A DNA stretch of 5,628 nucleotides from positions 1 to 5,628 of the forward strand of contig CAMOCR010000043.1 in the NCBI GenBank assembly GCA_946611025.1. The letters are read 5' to 3'. Source of the stretch: an uncultured Alphaproteobacteria bacterium. GTDB taxonomy: Bacteria; Pseudomonadota; Alphaproteobacteria; Rs-D84. Made by a program: the position numbers and the translations under genes. Under the pieces are notes generated by a model. That model was not told the origin of the DNA. It saw only the letters and a program-made list of their open reading frames with translations, and did not search any database. Shown here one piece after another: positions 1-5,090 of this stretch (positions are counted from its first letter, which is position 1; every line of letters begins with the position of its first letter).

Positions 1-68
1 CCACCGATGAAATCATCAGCGATGAAATGGTGAAAAAGGTATATCTGGGCGAAGACTTCGTGATGTAA
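1..68 (+). CDS. lptB: LptB, LPS export ABC transporter ATPase (C-terminal end only)
   Basis: Only the last 21 codons plus TAA are present, and the 5' part lies outside the window. The visible tail includes DEMVKKVYLGEDFVM, which closely matches the conserved LptB C-terminus (E. coli LptB ends with a VKRVYLGEDF-type sequence). LptB is the cytoplasmic ATPase of the LptB2FG complex that extracts lipopolysaccharide from the inner membrane and drives it across the Lpt bridge. In many proteobacteria lptB is followed by rpoN and hpf. Here a terminator follows 26 bases after the stop, so it is the last gene of its transcript. The call rests on a short C-terminal motif alone, but that motif is distinctive. 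Confidence 0.8.
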   Translation, partial: TDEIISDEMVKKVYLGEDFVM

Positions 69-87
69 ATCAAAAATAAAATCGAAT

Positions 88-118
88 AAAAAAACCACCG
101 CAACCGCGGTGGTTTTTT
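88..118. terminator. Bidirectional intrinsic terminator between lptB and the DsbA-like gene
   Basis: A perfect 7-bp GC stem, CCACCGC (95-101) with GCGGTGG (106-112) and loop AACC, is flanked by an A-run (88-94) and a T-run (113-118). Read on + it ends the lptB transcript. Read on - the A-run becomes a T-run and it ends the convergent transcript of the 138-962 gene. Confidence 0.93.
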
Positions 119-137
119 AACTTCAAACATCGAATAA

Positions 138-962
138 TTATTTATCCAATGCTGTCATGATTTGTTCGTATGGAATCGCACCTGGGAACGCTTGTTCACC
201 GATAACCAAGAATGGTGTACCGTTGATTTCAAAACGTTGTGCCAAATCACGAACATTTGCCATTTCACGAGAAACGATTTCGTTTTTCATGTCTTTCTTC
301 AACTTGTCTGTATCCAGACCAGCTTCTTTTGCCATTTTCATGATGTTTGCTTCGACTTTTTCTGCAACCTTAGACTGATCTTTCAAGTCATCTTGGCTAT
401 AGAATTCACGTGTCATCATCATGTCAACAAAAACTGCTGCTTTGTCTGCATCCTGCATTTTCGCGGCAATTGCTGCGCGTGCTGGACCATCGGACAATGC
501 GCCATGGATTGAAAAGTTTTTGATAACAACGCGAACATCATCACGTTCATCCAAAACACGTGCCAATTCGCCATGAACACGACGGCAGTATGGGCAGCTG
601 AAGTCTGTCCAGACAAAGATTGTTTTCTTGGCATCACGATTACCCAAAATTGGGGCATCTGCCATCATTTTCGCAGCGTTCGAACGAACATATGCACGAA
701 CTGCTTTGTTCTTTTCTGCAGATTGTTGTTCCTGCATCTTGTTTGCCATTTCTTGCAAAATCATCGGGTTAACCGAAGTCAAGTAATATGGAACATACAA
801 GCGTGTGACACAACCCGCAATCAGCAAAATAGAAATCAATTTGATTGTCTTTTTGCAAACGATTCCGCCCATTGTTGGTTTTTTCGCATCACCCTTGACC
901 AGCATGCCGCCGAACAAGAACAACGCAATCGCCAATAACAAGACCAAGATTGTCCAAGTCAT
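138..962 (-). CDS. Membrane-anchored DsbA-family (Com1-like) thiol oxidoreductase
   Basis: This is a 274-residue protein with a DsbA/thioredoxin-like domain from about residue 105 to the end. The active site CPYC is at 123-126 (in FSCPYC), and the cis-proline is T249-P250 in GTPFLVIG. The family oxidises or isomerises cysteine pairs in exported proteins. Two hydrophobic segments precede the domain, about 3-20 and 42-60, joined by a Lys-rich loop (23-41). The positive-inside rule would put the loop in the cytoplasm and the catalytic domain in the periplasm. Residues 66-100 are charged and probably helical, as in Com1-type proteins. The start is fixed by AAGGAG seven bases upstream. The gene lies 86 bases after recO on the same strand with no clear terminator between, so co-transcription is possible. 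Whether it acts as oxidase or isomerase, and its partner, cannot be told from sequence. Confidence 0.88.
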   Translation of the reverse strand: MTWTILVLLLAIALFLFGGMLVKGDAKKPTMGGIVCKKTIKLISILLIAGCVTRLYVPYYLTSVNPMILQEMANKMQEQQSAEKNKAVRAYVRSNAAKMMADAPILGNRDAKKTIFVWTDFSCPYCRRVHGELARVLDERDDVRVVIKNFSIHGALSDGPARAAIAAKMQDADKAAVFVDMMMTREFYSQDDLKDQSKVAEKVEANIMKMAKEAGLDTDKLKKDMKNEIVSREMANVRDLAQRFEINGTPFLVIGEQAFPGAIPYEQIMTALDK

Positions 963-969
963 ATTTTTT

Positions 970-976
970 CTCCTTT
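970..976 (-). promoter_or_regulatory. Shine-Dalgarno site of the DsbA-like gene
   Basis: The minus strand reads AAAAGGAGAAAAAAT before the ATG at 962, a near-perfect ribosome binding site with about 7 bases of spacing. It decides the start at residue 1 over the downstream Met31, which has no such site. Confidence 0.85.
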
Positions 977-985
977 TGTTGAACG

Positions 986-1019
986 GTTATACCTTAGAAA
1001 AAAATATTTAATTTGGCAA
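986..1019 (-). promoter_or_regulatory. Possible promoter for the DsbA-like gene
   Basis: On the minus strand TTGCCA (1019-1014) could be a -35. TAAGGT (996-991) lies 17 bases on, and a better-looking -10, TATAAC (991-986), lies 22 bases on. Neither pairing is ideal. An AT-rich inverted repeat (AATATTTA 1003-1010, TAAATATT 1024-1031) brackets the -35 candidate. This is a weak prediction, and the gene may also be read from recO. Confidence 0.3.
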
Positions 1020-1048
1020 GGAATAAATATTACTTTTTTTTAATTTTT

Positions 1049-1702
1049 TTACATGCGCGACAAATAGGCACGCGCCACCGGCACATCAATACCACTCTGT
1101 GCGCAAACCATTTCTATAAAATGCAATGTCGTATCCAGATTTATCGGCAATCGATACAACTTATTTATATATGGTGCGGCACAATCGCGACACACCGCCC
1201 GCCCCGTTCGTGGCGACAAAAAGTCCAGATTATCCCCGCGACCGCAATTCGCACATCGCGATAAATCTAGCGCATATCCCAATTCGCGCAGCAACCCGAT
1301 TTCCCAATTCAAATATTTTTCCATTGCATTGCCATTTGCCAAATCATGCAAAAACGCAACCGTCGCATCATATAATGCCACATACGATTCGCGTTCCGCC
1401 AACAATGCATTTAGCAATGCAAACGCCGCATTCATGCACCCCAGCGCATGCATATCCATCATCAATGGCGCCGACAGATTTTCCACCGCATCCCAATGAA
1501 ACGCCCCCAGTTGTGATTCCAACCGCGCGTTCCATGACACCGCACCAATTTGCGCCAACAATGGTTTATTTTTTCGCGCAATTTGTGCCGCACGCATCAC
1601 GCCATGCATCATACCAAAGTCGCGCGTAAAAACATGCGCCACCGAATCGCGTTCACCAATGGGTTGCAGTCCAATTAAAATACCATTTGATTCTAATTTC
1701 AT
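1049..1702 (-). CDS. recO: RecO, DNA repair/recombination mediator
   Basis: RecO works with RecR (and RecF) to load RecA onto SSB-coated single-stranded DNA at gaps and to anneal strands. The 217-residue protein starts MKLESNGILIGLQPIGERDS, typical of the RecO N-terminal OB fold (about 1-75), with an aromatic residue and basic patch around 'VFTRDFG'. A helical domain follows, then a zinc-finger insert with Cys150-x2-Cys153 and Cys171-x2-Cys174. Length is somewhat below the usual 230-250. The open frame extends upstream to 1885, but that stretch is Lys/Gln-rich, runs through the rplI terminator and into rplI antisense, and does not resemble RecO, so the ATG at 1702 is chosen. There is only a weak GGA upstream. 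It is separated from rplI by a terminator and therefore probably has its own promoter. Confidence 0.93.
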   Translation of the reverse strand: MKLESNGILIGLQPIGERDSVAHVFTRDFGMMHGVMRAAQIARKNKPLLAQIGAVSWNARLESQLGAFHWDAVENLSAPLMMDMHALGCMNAAFALLNALLAERESYVALYDATVAFLHDLANGNAMEKYLNWEIGLLRELGYALDLSRCANCGRGDNLDFLSPRTGRAVCRDCAAPYINKLYRLPINLDTTLHFIEMVCAQSGIDVPVARAYLSRM

Positions 1703-1712
1703 TTCGGTTCCA

Positions 1713-1744
1713 ATTATAATGCAACGCCGATTCGTATGCGACAA
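1713..1744 (-). promoter_or_regulatory. Candidate recO promoter with perfect TATAAT
   Basis: The minus strand carries an exact TATAAT (1718-1713) just downstream of the rplI terminator. A -35 is poor: TTGTCG (1744-1739) is 20 bases away, and no better hexamer sits at 17. If it is used, transcription would start within a few bases of the recO ATG, giving an almost leaderless message. Confidence 0.4.
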
Positions 1745-1775
1745 AAAAATCCCACGCGGTTTGCGTGGGATTTTT
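1743..1775 (-). terminator. Intrinsic terminator after rplI
   Basis: The stem ATCCCACGC / GCGTGGGAT (1749-1757 with 1763-1771, loop GGTTT) extends through A-T pairs to 1745/1775. On the minus strand it ends in a run of seven T (1749-1743). It closes the rpsF-rpsR-rplI transcript. The T-rich other side (1771-1775) could also stop + strand transcripts, but no + gene points at it. Confidence 0.9.
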
Positions 1776-1793
1776 AATAACCAAATAATTGTA

Positions 1794-2387
1794 TTATTCG
1801 GCAACTGCTTCTGTTGCTTCTGCGGCTTCGGCCGGTGCTTCGGCAACTTCTTCTTTCTTTTCTTCTTCTGCTGGTTCTTCTTCAACTTTCTTGGTACCGA
1901 AAGTCAAAACTTTACCTGCAACCAATGCTTCGATTTCGTCTTGTGTTTGTGCAACATACACTTTGACTGGAACGATAACATCTGGGTGCAATGCAATTTT
2001 TGTATCGAACGCACCAATCGATTTGATTGGCGAACCCAACAGAACCTGGGCCGATGCGATGTTGACATTTGCAACTTCTTTCAAAGTGCGTGCGATATCA
2101 CGTGATGAAACCGAACCATACAATTGACCGGTATCACCAGCCTGGCGAATCATGTACAATTTTGCAGATTTCACCGCGTCAACATGTGATTCTGCTTCTT
2201 TCTTGGCTGCGGCTTCACGTGCGACCAATTCTGCCTTTTTGGCTTCGAACAATGCAACGTTTTCACGTGTCCAGCGCATTGCTTTGCCATTTGGCAACAA
2301 GAAATTACGCGCAAACCCAGTTTTCACTTCGACTGCATCGCCGATATTACCCAATTTTGTAATTTTTTCTGTTAAGATAACTTTCAT
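1794..2387 (-). CDS. rplI: 50S ribosomal protein bL9 with acidic C-terminal extension
   Basis: bL9 binds 23S rRNA near the L1 stalk base and helps keep reading frame and ribosome spacing. The 197-residue protein begins MKVILTEKITKLGNIGDAVE. It carries the complete bL9 signature between G13 and T40 (G13, G16, V21, G24-F25, N28-F29-L30, G34, A36, T40). A long charged linker helix (about 42-75) leads to the C-terminal rRNA-binding domain (about 76-165). Bacterial bL9 is usually near 150 residues. The extra 30 or so residues (168-197) are almost only Glu, Ala, Val and Lys, a low-complexity acidic tail seen in other alphaproteobacterial bL9 as I recall. The start has AAGGA eight bases upstream. 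It is third gene of the rpsF-rpsR-rplI operon, 69 bases after rpsR. Confidence 0.97.
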   Translation of the reverse strand: MKVILTEKITKLGNIGDAVEVKTGFARNFLLPNGKAMRWTRENVALFEAKKAELVAREAAAKKEAESHVDAVKSAKLYMIRQAGDTGQLYGSVSSRDIARTLKEVANVNIASAQVLLGSPIKSIGAFDTKIALHPDVIVPVKVYVAQTQDEIEALVAGKVLTFGTKKVEEEPAEEEKKEEVAEAPAEAAEATEAVAE

Positions 2388-2415
2388 TTTGTCTGTCCTT
2401 TTTGTTCAAAAGTTA

Positions 2416-2429
2416 GGGTCTTATGACCC
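2416..2429 (-). other. Small hairpin in the rpsR-rplI gap
   Basis: GGGTC and GACCC (2416-2420, 2425-2429) form a perfect 5-bp stem with a 4-base loop. On the minus strand it lies about 30 bases before the rplI start, between two genes of one operon. It lacks a T-run, so it is not a standard terminator. It could be an mRNA processing or stability site, or chance. Confidence 0.4.
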
Positions 2430-2456
2430 AGATCTTTATTCCTTATTATAAATTGC

Positions 2457-2684
2457 TTAACCTAAGTTATTTCTTACAAATGGCATCAACCCCAAATGAC
2501 GCGCACGTTTGATAGCTGTCGCCAAAGCGCGTTGATCTTTCTGGGAAACACCACTGATGCGTGATGGCACAATTTTACCACGTTCTGTGATATAGTGTGA
2601 CAACATCTTGACATCTTTGTAATCAATAACCTTGCCCTTTAATGGGTTTGATTTTTTACGATAAATTGCTGCACGAACTGCCAT
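2457..2684 (-). CDS. rpsR: 30S ribosomal protein bS18
   Basis: The 75-residue protein contains the bS18 core: IDYKDVKMLSHYITERGKIVPSRISG (about 20-45) followed by the basic helix ending AIKRARHLGLMPF (about 58-70). bS18 forms a heterodimer with bS6 on the platform of the small subunit, contacting 16S rRNA helices 22-23. The N-terminal segment RKKSNPLKG lacks the cysteine that many bS18 proteins have there, so this is a Cys-free type. Its ATG shares one base with the rpsF stop (TAATG), and AGAGGG lies within the rpsF end about 7 bases upstream, an arrangement that suggests translational coupling of the two partners. Confidence 0.97.
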   Translation of the reverse strand: MAVRAAIYRKKSNPLKGKVIDYKDVKMLSHYITERGKIVPSRISGVSQKDQRALATAIKRARHLGLMPFVRNNLG

Positions 2685-3022
2685 TATTCACCCTCTTCGT
2701 TATTCTTTTTCATCATGACGGATGGCGTTTTGGCCAATTCGTCGACACGTACGTTCAAGAAACGGATAACGTCTTCGTCAATGCGTGAACGACGTTCCAA
2801 TTCTGCAATCTGGGCACCTGGCAATTCAATGTTCAACATGACATAGTGTGCCTTGCGATTTTTACGAATGACATATGCCAAATTTTTCAAACCCCAGAAT
2901 TCTGTGGATTTAACATCGCCACCCAGTTCTTTGATAATTTCTGTAAATTTAGCCGCTTTTTCTTTGACCTGCGGTTCGGTCAAGTCCTGGCGGAAAACCA
3001 AGACACTTTCATAATAAGCCAT
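2684..3022 (-). CDS. rpsF: 30S ribosomal protein bS6
   Basis: The 112-residue protein starts MAYYESVLVFRQDLTEPQVK and has the bS6 ferredoxin-like fold motifs, including GLKNLAYVIRKNRKAHYVML (about 44-63) and the RIDEDVIRFLNVRVDE segment (about 80-95). bS6 pairs with bS18 in the 30S platform. The C-terminal tail KKNNEEGE is short and acidic; in E. coli a glutamate-bearing tail of S6 is extended by RimK, but whether that applies here is unknown. AAAGGA lies 6 bases before the ATG. It is the first gene of the operon, with a good promoter about 60 bases upstream, and is divergent from the stator-like operon at 3172. Confidence 0.97.
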   Translation of the reverse strand: MAYYESVLVFRQDLTEPQVKEKAAKFTEIIKELGGDVKSTEFWGLKNLAYVIRKNRKAHYVMLNIELPGAQIAELERRSRIDEDVIRFLNVRVDELAKTPSVMMKKNNEEGE

Positions 3023-3042
3023 TTTATTTCCTTTGGTCTATT

Positions 3043-3065
3043 CAGCCGACAACCCCATGTCGCCA
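3043..3065 (-). promoter_or_regulatory. Hairpin in the rpsF 5' leader, possible autoregulatory site
   Basis: On the minus strand CGACA (3062-3058) pairs with TGTCG (3051-3047) around the loop TGGGGT. The stem extends by G-C, G-U and U-G pairs with one bulged G (3046) to 3065/3043. It ends about 8 bases before the rpsF Shine-Dalgarno. A GTCG at 3076-3073 could pair with the same CGAC instead. The bS6:bS18 complex is known to bind its own mRNA leader in several bacteria. The CCG trinucleotide I associate with that motif is not visible here, so assignment is uncertain. Confidence 0.4.
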
Positions 3066-3080
3066 GCAGGAACGACGATA

Positions 3081-3108
3081 ATTATGCCCATATTTTTAAT
3101 AAAATCAA
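3081..3108 (-). promoter_or_regulatory. Promoter of the rpsF-rpsR-rplI operon
   Basis: The minus strand carries TTGATT (3108-3103), a 16-base AT-rich spacer and CATAAT (3086-3081). This is a good housekeeping-type promoter. Transcription would start near 3074, giving a leader of about 50 bases. Confidence 0.7.
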
Positions 3109-3119
3109 GTTTTTTCGTA

Positions 3120-3149
3120 TTGACTTGGCATAAAAAATTTTACTAACAT
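3120..3149 (+). promoter_or_regulatory. Promoter of the stator-like operon
   Basis: TTGACT (3120-3125) followed by TAACAT (3144-3149) at 18 bases is a plausible housekeeping promoter, with a start near 3156. That start lies downstream of the ATG at 3148 but upstream of the ribosome site at 3159, which supports the TTG start of the gene. Its -35 is only 11 bases from the -35 of the divergent rpsF promoter. Confidence 0.5.
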
Positions 3150-3158
3150 GCAAATAAT

Positions 3159-3165
3159 AAGAGGG
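3159..3165 (+). promoter_or_regulatory. Shine-Dalgarno site that selects a TTG start
   Basis: AAGAGGG stands 6 bases before the in-frame TTG at 3172. The ATG at 3148 is preceded by an A/T-rich stretch with no such site, so translation most likely begins at the TTG. Confidence 0.8.
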
Positions 3166-3171
3166 ATAATT

Positions 3172-3936
3172 TTGAATAAATTCCATTTAAGTCTTAATCG
3201 CATGGTCGTTTTCGTGGCGTTGTTGGTCGCGGGGATTGTGCTGTTTTTTGACCCTTTTATGCAGATTGCAACCGCCAATATAATATTAAATGGTGTAATC
3301 ATTGGAACGACCCTGTTTGGCATCGGGTTGTGTTTTGTCAAAATGTTCCACTTGTTGCCGGAATATCGTTGGCTGTACGGATATCTGGGGGGAAAGCGTG
3401 GTGCACCCCTGCCCCCGCGGGTATTGCGCCCGGTGGCACAAATGTTGCATCCGCGTCCCGCACGCATTTCGGCGGCGGCATTGCAAAACATTTTAGACAT
3501 GATTTTATTACGTTTCGAAGATGAACGCGATTCCATTCGTTATATAACAAATGTATTGGTATTTTTGGGTCTGTTGGGTACATTTTGGGGACTGTTGATG
3601 ACGGTTGGTGGCTTTGCCGACATTATTGGTGGTCTGGACATGGCAGACGAAGCCGTCTTGGAAAACATGCAGATGGGGCTGGCGCGACCATTGGCGGGCA
3701 TGGCAACCGCGTTTACCAGTTCGATATTGGGCCTTGGCGGCAGCTTGGTTGTCGGATTTCTGGGTCTGCAGGTGCAAATTGTTCAAAATTCAATTTTGCA
3801 TGAAACCGAAGATTACTTTGCCGCGCACACGCACACCGCAACACCCGATGTCACAATGGCGCAAATTGGGTCGGCGGCACGTGCATTAACCAAATCGGTT
3901 CAGCATCTGGACAAAACCGTTGCACGTTGGCAATAA
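3172..3936 (+). CDS. MotA/TolQ/ExbB-family proton channel protein
   Basis: From the TTG start the protein has 254 residues, MNKFHLSLNRMVVF onward. Predicted membrane segments are about 11-27, 38-56, 125-146 and 180-205, with a cytoplasmic loop (about 60-124) between the second and third. The third helix carries FLGLLGTFWGLLMTVGG, with Thr137 matching the conserved GT.WG Thr of ExbB/TolQ. The fourth follows ARPLAGMATAFTSSILGLGG, where Thr179 matches the second channel Thr. The Glu that ExbB has six residues before the end of its ATA motif is replaced by Leu174. The short C-terminus is helical and probably cytoplasmic. Such proteins form pentamers that use ion flow to drive a paired periplasmic subunit; the next gene encodes exactly such a partner. 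It is not flagellar MotA in context. The closest relatives I recall are uncharacterised alphaproteobacterial 'ExbB-like' proteins; the true function is unknown. Confidence 0.88.
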   Translation: MNKFHLSLNRMVVFVALLVAGIVLFFDPFMQIATANIILNGVIIGTTLFGIGLCFVKMFHLLPEYRWLYGYLGGKRGAPLPPRVLRPVAQMLHPRPARISAAALQNILDMILLRFEDERDSIRYITNVLVFLGLLGTFWGLLMTVGGFADIIGGLDMADEAVLENMQMGLARPLAGMATAFTSSILGLGGSLVVGFLGLQVQIVQNSILHETEDYFAAHTHTATPDVTMAQIGSAARALTKSVQHLDKTVARWQ

Positions 3937-3947
3937 GGAAATTAAAC

Positions 3948-3955
3948 AGAGGGAG
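3948..3955 (+). promoter_or_regulatory. Shine-Dalgarno site of the OmpA-domain gene
   Basis: AGAGGGAG ends 9 bases before the ATG at 3965. It selects this start over the in-frame ATG at 3920, which lies inside the preceding gene and lacks a good site. Confidence 0.8.
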
Positions 3956-3964
3956 AAACACACC

Positions 3965-5035
3965 ATGTTAAACGTACGTTATCGCGAAAACACCAGTACC
4001 TGGCCGGGGTTTGTGGACTTGTTTTCGAATTTGGTGATTATATTAATATTCTTGTTGATTATGTTCGTGTTTTTGTGGACCACGACCAGTGTATTTAACA
4101 AGAAAAGTGGCGCAAAAACCGTTGCAGAACTAAAGGCTGCCGCCGCCGAACAGGCATTGACCATTGACCAGATGCGCGCCGATGAACAAGAAGCCAAGCA
4201 ATTACTGATTGCTGCACGCAATGAATTGGAAACATTGGGCAACAACAACGCGGAACTTATCAACGAATTAAACGAAACCGATTTAAGTATGCAAGATTTG
4301 GTCACGGCATATGAAGCCCAAGTCAATGCGTTGACCGAACAATTGAACCAGGCAAATCTGGACAAACAGCAAGTTGCCGCATTGGAACAAGAACGCGCGA
4401 AATTGCATGACGAAATGTCCGCCCAGCGTGCCGAATTGGCGGATCAAATGGCAAAACTTCAGGCTGCCCTGGACGCCGCCGAAGAAAAATCCCGCGCGCA
4501 AGAGGTGCAATATCTTGAAATGTCAAACCGCCTGAACAAGGCATTGGCGGACAAGGTTGCCGAACTGAACAAGGTTTCACAATATCAATCGGCATTTTAT
4601 CGCGCAATCAAAGAAGCCCTGGGCGACCGCACCACAATTCAAACCGATGGCGACCGCTTTATCGTGTCCAGCGACATTTTGTTCCCCAGCGGTTCATATA
4701 AATTATCCGCCGATGGTAAATATCAATTGAAACTAATTGCAAATGTAATCAAAGATTTGGAAAACAAGATTCCATCGGACATTGATTGGATAATTCGTGT
4801 TGATGGTCACACCGATAAAAAACCGGTCGTTCCCGGCACACGTGCATATCGCAACAATTTACAGTTGTCGTTCCTGCGCGCATCGGCGGTGGCTGATGAA
4901 TTGGCGAAAAATGGCGTATCAAAACGCCGCCTGTTGCCCAGTGGGTTTGGTGAATATCATCCAATTGAATTGGGGAACGATGCCGCATCATTACAAAAGA
5001 ACCGCCGCATTGAATTACAATTGACGAACAGATAA
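3965..5035 (+). CDS. MotB-like stator partner: TM anchor, coiled coil and OmpA peptidoglycan-binding domain
   Basis: The 356-residue protein begins with a short cytoplasmic stretch and WPGFVDLFSNL. One membrane helix follows (about 19-39). Asp18 at its start sits where MotB, ExbD and TolR keep the ion-carrying aspartate. Residues about 50-205 are rich in Ala, Glu, Gln and Leu with heptad character, a long periplasmic coiled coil. Residues about 225-356 form an OmpA/MotB C-terminal domain, with DGHTD (280-284), LSFLRA (301-306), GFGEYHP (327-333) and NRRIEL (346-351); Asp284 and the following Arg residues are the usual diaminopimelate contacts. The gene starts 28 bases after the proton-channel gene and is surely co-transcribed. 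Together they look like a stator unit that links the proton gradient to the cell wall. It lacks flagellar context, and the process it drives is not known. It is not a simple Pal or OmpA, which lack this N-terminal helix. Confidence 0.9.
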   Translation: MLNVRYRENTSTWPGFVDLFSNLVIILIFLLIMFVFLWTTTSVFNKKSGAKTVAELKAAAAEQALTIDQMRADEQEAKQLLIAARNELETLGNNNAELINELNETDLSMQDLVTAYEAQVNALTEQLNQANLDKQQVAALEQERAKLHDEMSAQRAELADQMAKLQAALDAAEEKSRAQEVQYLEMSNRLNKALADKVAELNKVSQYQSAFYRAIKEALGDRTTIQTDGDRFIVSSDILFPSGSYKLSADGKYQLKLIANVIKDLENKIPSDIDWIIRVDGHTDKKPVVPGTRAYRNNLQLSFLRASAVADELAKNGVSKRRLLPSGFGEYHPIELGNDAASLQKNRRIELQLTNR

Positions 5036-5040
5036 AAAAT

Positions 5041-5083
5041 CCCCTTTGCTTTGCGAAGGGGTGTCGGGTGAAACCCGACGGGG
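5041..5083. repeat. REP-like double-hairpin intergenic element
   Basis: Two palindromes lie back to back right after the 5035 stop. Hairpin 1 is CCCCTTTGC with GCGAAGGGG (5041-5049, 5053-5061, one G-U pair). Hairpin 2 is GTCGGGT with ACCCGAC (5063-5069, 5073-5079, loop GAA). A further GGGG at 5080-5083 could compete for the CCCC arm at 5041. Neither hairpin ends in a T-run; the real terminator follows at 5091. The layout (two GC stems joined by TG, then GGGGTAGTT) resembles dispersed palindromic repeats I have seen between genes of other gut-type genomes. Copy number cannot be checked here. Confidence 0.5.
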
Positions 5084-5090
5084 TAGTTAT

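Noticed and set aside
1020..1050. Terminator after recO from the T/A tracts
   Set aside because: There are homopolymer runs but no GC stem next to them, so no intrinsic terminator can be supported.
1126..1629. 167-residue + strand open frame opposite recO
   Set aside because: Pro/His-rich composition, no ribosome site, fully antisense to a well supported gene.
1703..1885. N-terminal extension of RecO to an ATG at 1885
   Set aside because: The extension is antisense to the end of rplI, crosses its terminator, and is a Lys/Gln-rich low-complexity reading frame. The ATG at 1702 gives the standard RecO N-terminus.
1659..2105. Cys/Phe-rich + strand open frame opposite rplI
   Set aside because: Arises from the complementary strand of GAA/AAG-rich codons of the acidic tail and has no domain. 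It is a shadow.
3105..3583. Minus-strand open frames opposite the proton-channel gene
   Set aside because: Compositionally odd, no start signals, and they contradict the clear membrane-protein motifs on the + strand.
3920..3964. Upstream ATG at 3920 as start of the OmpA-domain protein
   Set aside because: It lies within the preceding gene and would add a charged 15-residue leader (MHVGNKEIKQREKHT). The strong AGAGGGAG sits before the ATG at 3965, and WPGFVD is then near the N-terminus as in relatives.
3172..5035. Zorya anti-phage system (ZorA/ZorB)
   Set aside because: ZorA normally has a long cytoplasmic tail and the system needs ZorC/D or ZorE effectors. Here the channel protein is short-tailed, and the next gene on the same strand is absent because a terminator follows. 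Neighbours are housekeeping genes.
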